A DNA stretch of 21,637 nt from an uncultured Collinsella sp. (GTDB lineage: Bacteria > Actinomycetota > Coriobacteriia > Coriobacteriales > Coriobacteriaceae), in NCBI GenBank assembly GCA_902495525.1, contig CABUXL010000027.1, forward strand, positions 1 through 21,637, read 5' to 3'. The notes below the pieces were generated by a model. The model was not told the DNA's origin and did no database searches. It saw only the letters and a program-made list of their open reading frames with translations. Position 1 is the first letter of the stretch; every line of letters starts with the position of its first letter. This document shows positions 17,109 through 21,637 of this stretch, one piece after another. A program made the position numbers and the translations under genes.

Positions 17109-18167
17109 ATGAACGATTCGACCACCTTTAAAGACAAGACCCTGATGATCACGGGCGGCACCGGCTCGTTCGGCAACACGGTGCTCAAGCACTTCATGAA
17201 CACCGACCTGGCGGAGATCCGCATCTTCTCGCGCGACGAGAAGAAGCAGGACGACATGCGCCACCGCCTGCAGGAGAAGTCCCCCGAGCTCGCCTCCAAG
17301 GTGCGCTTCTTCATCGGCGACGTCCGCAACGCCCAGAGCGTGCGCGACGCCATGCACGGCGTGGACTACATCTTCCACGCCGCCGCCCTCAAGCAGGTGC
17401 CCTCCTGCGAGTTCTTCCCCATGGAGGCCGTCCGCACCAACGTCATCGGCACGGACAACGTCCTGCACGCCGCGATCGAGGAGGGCGTCGACCGCGTCGT
17501 GTGCCTGTCCACCGACAAGGCGGCCTACCCCATCAACGCCATGGGCAAGTCCAAGGCCATGATGGAGTCCATCATCTACGCCAACGCCCGCAACGGCGCC
17601 GGCCGCACCACCATCTGCTGCACCCGCTACGGCAACGTCATGTGCTCGCGCGGCAGCGTCATCCCGCTGTTCATCGACCGCATCCGCAAGGGCGAGCCGC
17701 TCACGGTCACCGACCCCAACATGACCCGCTTCCTCATGAACCTGGACGAGGCCGTGGACCTGGTTCAGTTCGCCTTCGAGCACGCCAACCCCGGCGACCT
17801 GTTCATCCAGAAGGCGCCGGCCTCCACGATCGGCGACCTCGCCGAGGCCGTGCAGGAGGTCTTCGGCCGCGTGGGCACCCAGGTGATCGGCACCCGCCAC
17901 GGCGAGAAGCTCTTCGAGACCCTCATGACCCGCGAGGAGCGCCTGCGCGCCGAGGACATGGGCGGCTACTACCGCGTGGCCTGCGACTCGCGCGACCTCA
18001 ACTACGACAAGTTCGTCGTCGACGGCGAGGTTGAGACCCAGGCCGACGAGTCCTACACGAGCCACAACACCGAGAGGCTCGACGTTGAGGGCACCATCGC
18101 CAAGATCAAGACCGCCGAGTACGTGCAGCTTGCCCTGGAGGGCCGCGAGCACGAGGCGGTGCAGTAG
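17109..18167 (+). CDS. capE: CapE-type UDP-GlcNAc 4,6-dehydratase/5-epimerase
   Basis: A 352-residue short-chain dehydrogenase/reductase of the FlaA1/CapE type. It converts UDP-GlcNAc by 4,6-dehydration and 5-epimerisation to a UDP-4-keto-6-deoxy-L-sugar, the first step of UDP-N-acetyl-L-fucosamine synthesis. TGGTGSFG (15-22) binds NAD(P), STDKA (134-138) and MGKSK (145-149) supply the catalytic site with Met in place of the usual Tyr of YxxxK, as is typical in this subgroup. The ATG directly follows the preceding stop. CapF and CapG homologues follow in pathway order. GC at third positions is extremely high. Confidence 0.93.
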   Translation: MNDSTTFKDKTLMITGGTGSFGNTVLKHFMNTDLAEIRIFSRDEKKQDDMRHRLQEKSPELASKVRFFIGDVRNAQSVRDAMHGVDYIFHAAALKQVPSCEFFPMEAVRTNVIGTDNVLHAAIEEGVDRVVCLSTDKAAYPINAMGKSKAMMESIIYANARNGAGRTTICCTRYGNVMCSRGSVIPLFIDRIRKGEPLTVTDPNMTRFLMNLDEAVDLVQFAFEHANPGDLFIQKAPASTIGDLAEAVQEVFGRVGTQVIGTRHGEKLFETLMTREERLRAEDMGGYYRVACDSRDLNYDKFVVDGEVETQADESYTSHNTERLDVEGTIAKIKTAEYVQLALEGREHEAVQ

Positions 18168-18168
18168 G

Positions 18169-19386
18169 GTGCGCGTCCTCGTCACCGGCGCCAGGGGCTT
18201 CGTAGGGAAGAACCTCTGCTGCGCGCTGAAGAACGTCCGCGACGGCAAGGACCGCCGCGAGAAGTACCAGCCGCTCCTTCCCCTCGAGGTCATGGAGTAC
18301 GACCTCGACTCGGCGCCCGCCGAGCTTGACGACTACTGCTCCCGCGCCGACTTCGTCTTCAACCTGGCCGGCGTCAACCGCCCAAAGGACCAGTCCGAGT
18401 TCATGGAGGGCAACTTCGGGTTCGCGTCCACGCTGCTCGAGACGCTCGAGAGCCACGGGAACACTTGCCCCGTCATGCTCTCCAGCTCCGCGCAGGCGAG
18501 CCTGTCGGGCCGCTTCGAGGGCTCGGTCTACGGCGAGTCCAAGCTCGCGGGGGAGGGCCTGTTCCGGGAGTACTCCGAGAGGACCGGCGCCCCGGTGCTC
18601 ATCTACCGCTTCCCCAACCTCTACGGCAAGTGGTGCCGCCCGCGCTACAACTCCGCCGTGGCCACCTTCTGCGACGCCATCGCCAACGGGCGCCCCTACA
18701 CCGTGAACGACCCCAGCGTGGAGCTGGAGCTGCTCTATATCGACGACCTCGTCGACGAGATGCTGGGCGCGCTGCTCGGCGGGGAGCACCGCTGCGGATA
18801 CGACGGGCTGGAGCGCGTCGAGGGCGACAGGTTCTGTTACGTCCCGGAGACCGACGTGAAGACCCTGGGCGAGATCGTCTGCCTGCTCGACGGCTTCCGA
18901 GACAGCCGCGAGACCCTCGCGGTGCCCGACCTGGCCGAGGGCTCCTTCTCCAAGAAGCTCTGGAGCACGTTCCTGTCTTACTACGAGCCCGGGCACTTCG
19001 CCTACGGCCTCAGGCCCAACGTGGACGACCGCGGCTCGTTCACCGAGTTCCTGCGCACGCCCGAGCGCGGCCAGGTCTCCGTCAACGTGAGCAAGCCCGG
19101 AATCACCAAGGGCAACCACTGGCACATGAGCAAGTGGGAGAGGTTCCTGGTGGTCTCCGGCACCGCCTCCATCAAGTTGAGGAAGGTGGGGGAGGACGCC
19201 GAGGGTAACCCGTTCCCCGTCGACGAGTACACCGTCTCCGGCTCCGACATGCGAGCCGTGGAGATGATCCCCGGCTACACGCACTCCATAACCAACCTGT
19301 CCGACACCGAGGACCTCGTGACGGTCATGTGGGCCAACGAGCCCTTCGACCCCGAGGACCCCGACACCTACCACGAGGAGGTCTAG
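18169..19386 (+). CDS. capF: CapF, bifunctional 4-reductase/cupin epimerase of UDP-L-FucNAc synthesis
   Basis: A 405-residue two-domain enzyme. The N-terminal Rossmann domain has TGARGFVG (6-13) and YGESK (121-125, Tyr121/Lys125). The C-terminal cupin (about 280-395) has GNHWHMSKWERFLVVSG (from 315) with putative metal-binding His residues, and PGYTHSI (368-374). In Staphylococcus aureus the cupin domain epimerises C3 and the Rossmann domain reduces C4, giving UDP-N-acetyl-L-talosamine. The start is GTG 18169, two bases after the capE stop, where the Rossmann motif begins at once as in the family. It is slightly longer than the roughly 370-residue staphylococcal enzyme. Confidence 0.92.
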   Translation: MRVLVTGARGFVGKNLCCALKNVRDGKDRREKYQPLLPLEVMEYDLDSAPAELDDYCSRADFVFNLAGVNRPKDQSEFMEGNFGFASTLLETLESHGNTCPVMLSSSAQASLSGRFEGSVYGESKLAGEGLFREYSERTGAPVLIYRFPNLYGKWCRPRYNSAVATFCDAIANGRPYTVNDPSVELELLYIDDLVDEMLGALLGGEHRCGYDGLERVEGDRFCYVPETDVKTLGEIVCLLDGFRDSRETLAVPDLAEGSFSKKLWSTFLSYYEPGHFAYGLRPNVDDRGSFTEFLRTPERGQVSVNVSKPGITKGNHWHMSKWERFLVVSGTASIKLRKVGEDAEGNPFPVDEYTVSGSDMRAVEMIPGYTHSITNLSDTEDLVTVMWANEPFDPEDPDTYHEEV

Positions 19387-19390
19387 CCGC

Positions 19391-20572
19391 ATGGGCAAGG
19401 ACTATTCCGATATCGCATTCGAGGACGACGGCCGCCTGAAGCTCCTGGTCATCGTGGGCACGCGCCCCGAGGTCATCCGCCTGTCCGAGGTCATCAAGAA
19501 GTGCCGCCGCCACTTCGACTGCCTGCTGGCGCACACCGGCCAGAACTACGACTACACTCTCAACGGCATCTTCTTCCGCGACCTGTCGCTCGCCGACCCC
19601 GACGTCTACCTGGACGCCGTTGGCGCCGACCTGGGCGAGACCGTGGGCAACATCATCGCGGCCTCGTACAAGCTCATGGTACAGGTGCGGCCCGACGCCC
19701 TTCTGATCCTGGGCGACACCAACAGCTGCCTGTCCGCCATCGCGGCCAAGAGGCTCCACATCCCCATCTTCCACATGGAGGCCGGCAACCGCTGCAAGGA
19801 CGAGTGCCTGCCCGAGGAGACCAACCGCCGCATCGTCGACGTGATCTCCGACGTCAACCTGGCCTACTCCGAGCACGCCCGCCGCTACCTCAAGGACACC
19901 GGCTGCGCCCCGGAGCGCACCTACGTCACGGGTTCTCCCATGGCGGAGGTCCTGCGCGCCAACCTGGAGAAGATCGAGGCCTCGGACATCCTCTCCGAGC
20001 TCGGCCTGGAGCCCAAGCGCTACATGCTGCTGTCCGCCCACCGCGAGGAGAACATCGACACCGAGGCCAACTTCACGAGCCTGTTCACCGCCATCAACGC
20101 GCTGGCCGAGAAATACGACATGCCGATCCTTTACTCCTGCCACCCGCGCTCCCGCAAGCGCCTGGAGGCCACCGGCTTCCAGCTCGACCCGCGCGTGCGC
20201 ATGCACGAGCCCATGGGCTTCCACGACTACAACTGCCTGCAGATGAACGCCTTCGCCGTTGTCTCCGACTCCGGCACCCTGCCCGAGGAGTCCAGCTTCT
20301 TCGCGAGCGTCGGCCGCCCGTTCCCGGCGGTGTGCATCCGCACCTCCACCGAGCGCCCCGAGGCGCTGGACAAGGCCTGCTTCACGCTCGCCGGCATCAG
20401 CGAGCGCGGCCTGCTGCAGGCCGTCCGCACCGCCGTCGAGCTCGACGCGGAGGGGTCGCTGCCCGAGGCCCCCGTTCCCGACTACGCCGACGAGACCGTG
20501 TCCACCAAGGTGGTCAAGATCATCCAGAGCTACACCGGCGTTGTGGACAAGATGGTGTGGAGGAAAGCGTAG
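19391..20572 (+). CDS. capG: CapG, UDP-N-acetylglucosamine 2-epimerase family
   Basis: A 393-residue GT-B-fold 2-epimerase. Motifs are VGTRPE (22-27), GDTNS (108-112), HMEAGNRC (128-135), the EETNRRIVD segment after 141, and SAHREEN (215-221). After CapE and CapF it would epimerise C2 of UDP-L-TalNAc to give UDP-L-FucNAc. By family alone it could be a UDP-GlcNAc 2-epimerase (WecB); its position directly after capE and capF decides in favour of CapG. AGGAGG lies about 10 nt before the ATG, at the end of capF. Very high GC3 like capE and capF. Confidence 0.92.
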   Translation: MGKDYSDIAFEDDGRLKLLVIVGTRPEVIRLSEVIKKCRRHFDCLLAHTGQNYDYTLNGIFFRDLSLADPDVYLDAVGADLGETVGNIIAASYKLMVQVRPDALLILGDTNSCLSAIAAKRLHIPIFHMEAGNRCKDECLPEETNRRIVDVISDVNLAYSEHARRYLKDTGCAPERTYVTGSPMAEVLRANLEKIEASDILSELGLEPKRYMLLSAHREENIDTEANFTSLFTAINALAEKYDMPILYSCHPRSRKRLEATGFQLDPRVRMHEPMGFHDYNCLQMNAFAVVSDSGTLPEESSFFASVGRPFPAVCIRTSTERPEALDKACFTLAGISERGLLQAVRTAVELDAEGSLPEAPVPDYADETVSTKVVKIIQSYTGVVDKMVWRKA

Positions 20573-20574
20573 CT

Positions 20575-21090
20575 ATGGGTCTCGCCTATAGGATCCTCGA
20601 CGGCATCCCCCGTGCTTACAACAAGCTACTTCTTATGCCCTCGCTACGGCTCTCCTTTGCTGCTTGCGGCAAGAACGTGACCCTGGGCCGCCGCAGCGAG
20701 ATTGCCGGAGCGGGCAATATCTACATGGGCCATGACGTGTACCTTGGCCCTGGAACAACGCTGCTCACAACCCGGGCGAAAATTCACATCGGCGACTATG
20801 TCATGAGCGGACCCAACCTTACTGTTATCACCGGCGATCACCGCACCGACATCCTCGATCGCCCCATGATGGAACTTACCGATGAGGACAAGCTCCCCGA
20901 TAACGACCAAGACGTTGTTATCGGTACCGACGTATGGATGGGCAGCGGCGTGACGATCCTCAAGGGCGTCCATATCTCTGATCACTGCGTAATTGCTGCC
21001 GGGGCCGTGGTGACCAAAGACGTGGAACCTGAGTATTCAATTTGGGGGGGGGTACCTGCTCGCTGCTTAGGTTCGCGGCTTAAAGGATAA
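20575..21090 (+). CDS. Hexapeptide-repeat O-/N-acyltransferase with G9 tract
   Basis: A 171-residue left-handed beta-helix acyltransferase of the WbbJ/CatB type, expected to acetylate a capsule sugar with acetyl-CoA. Hexapeptide repeats are visible at IYMGHDVYLGPG, IHIGDYVMSGP and VVIGTDVWMGSGVTILKGV. The likely catalytic His89 is in TGDHRTD, and the closing motif IWGGVPARCLG (156-166) is canonical. GAGGAAA precedes the ATG 20575 by about 9 nt, overlapping the capG end; two bases separate the genes. A run of nine Gs (21044-21052) sits in the last motif. The frame is intact in this copy. Codon use is much less GC-biased than in capEFG. Confidence 0.88.
   Translation: MGLAYRILDGIPRAYNKLLLMPSLRLSFAACGKNVTLGRRSEIAGAGNIYMGHDVYLGPGTTLLTTRAKIHIGDYVMSGPNLTVITGDHRTDILDRPMMELTDEDKLPDNDQDVVIGTDVWMGSGVTILKGVHISDHCVIAAGAVVTKDVEPEYSIWGGVPARCLGSRLKG
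21044..21052 (+). repeat. G9 homopolymer inside the acyltransferase gene
   Basis: Nine consecutive Gs encode the end of Trp157, Gly158, Gly159 and the start of Val160. Gain of one G would reach a TAA after about ten altered codons, and loss of one a TAG after about six. Either replaces the last dozen residues. Confidence 0.9.
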
Positions 21091-21092
21091 CG

Positions 21093-21637
21093 ATGGCTTC
21101 AGCTAAGAATAAAATACACGCGAAAGTTCTGATGGTTGGTCCCGACCTTTCTTTGCACGGTGGAATTGTTTCCGTCGTGCAGGGTTATCTCGATGGAGGC
21201 CTTCCTGAGGCATGTGATAAATTCGAGTACCTGGGGACGGGCGTCGGTTCTTCAAAACTCGGTAAGTCTCTCGCATTTACCCGGTCGTTAGTGCGCTATG
21301 CGATGATCATGCCATCTTATGACATCATTCATTTACACATAAGCGCCCGTGGGTCCTACAAACGAAAGTCAATTATGGCTCGTATGGCCCGTAAAGCAGG
21401 TAAGTACGTGATACTGCACGATCACGATGGGGAGTTTAAGAAGGCTTTTGAAGAGGGCGGAGATTCCTACCGTAGTGATGTAAGAAAGACCTTTAGTATC
21501 GCCGACCGAGTTGTGGTTCTGTCGGAAGAGTGGCGCGATTACTTTTCGGAAAACGTTTGTGATCTTGAGAAGATTAACGTTGTTCATAACGGTGTTAAAG
21601 TTCCGGATAAGCCGTGCTCACCTTGTTCGCGTCAAGA
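21093..21637 (+). CDS. GT4-family glycosyltransferase, N-terminal part (3' end missing)
   Basis: An open frame of 181 codons runs from ATG 21093 off the window end. The N-terminal GT-B domain begins KVLMVGPDLSLHGGIVSVVQGYL, the glycine-rich acceptor loop of GT4 enzymes. Later IIHLHISARGS and YVILHDHDGEF match the family's HxH/HDxxG pattern, then ADRVVVLSEEW and INVVHNGV, where GT4 proteins reach the inter-domain linker. The sugar donor site is beyond the window, so specificity is unknown. AAAGGA lies 8 nt upstream of the ATG. It probably adds a further sugar to the capsule repeat. Confidence 0.85.
   Translation, partial: MASAKNKIHAKVLMVGPDLSLHGGIVSVVQGYLDGGLPEACDKFEYLGTGVGSSKLGKSLAFTRSLVRYAMIMPSYDIIHLHISARGSYKRKSIMARMARKAGKYVILHDHDGEFKKAFEEGGDSYRSDVRKTFSIADRVVVLSEEWRDYFSENVCDLEKINVVHNGVKVPDKPCSPCSRQ

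Noticed and set aside
16998..19398. Two minus-strand frames of about 430 codons opposite capE and capF
   Set aside because: Val/Gly/Ala/His-rich shadows of extremely GC3-rich genes; no domains, and the sense strand is unambiguous.
19501..20574. Plus-strand frame running ahead of the acyltransferase start
   Set aside because: The frame is open upstream only because it overlaps GC-rich capG out of phase, giving an Arg/Pro/His-rich nonsense sequence. The acyltransferase starts at the ATG at 20575 with its own ribosome site.

Overview
The window looks like chromosomal DNA of a high-GC, gut-type actinobacterium, most likely a Coriobacteriia member (Collinsella-like). This is inferred from GC-rich coding, the paired GlgC/GlgD subunits, Lys/Ala-rich protein tails and a LoaP-type antiterminator. 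It is not proven by a marker gene.

Positions 1-12265 (minus strand) form a glycogen block. A five-gene cluster reads glgB-glgP-glgC-glgD-glgA (branching enzyme, phosphorylase, ADP-glucose pyrophosphorylase pair, glycogen synthase). Downstream of it is a separately promoted gene, cut by the left window edge, that fuses a GH13 neopullulanase-like enzyme to a GH77 4-alpha-glucanotransferase. Together these genes make, branch, store and remobilise alpha-1,4/1,6-glucan. GlgA and GlgB carry long basic, histone-H1-like Lys/Ala/Thr tails. GlgB also lacks the usual region-I histidine. The promoter regions of glgB and of the fusion gene share TGGTAAAACG operator-like elements, suggesting one regulator, perhaps LacI/MalR type.

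Positions 12266-14225 (plus strand) hold a divergent HAD phosphatase, a thiamine pyrophosphokinase-like gene, a large intergenic palindrome and a tRNA-Ala(GGC) with a clear promoter and terminator.

Positions 14226-21637 (plus strand) are the start of a capsule/exopolysaccharide locus. A long leader with mutually exclusive hairpins precedes a NusG-paralogue antiterminator. Next come a polyprenyl-phosphate sugar-phosphate transferase, a WecG/TagA-family glycosyltransferase and the trio CapE-CapF-CapG, which makes UDP-N-acetyl-L-fucosamine. Last are a hexapeptide-repeat acyltransferase carrying a G9 homopolymer (possible phase-variation switch) and a GT4 glycosyltransferase cut by the right edge. 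GC content at third codon positions changes sharply between genes here, as expected of a mosaic capsule cluster.
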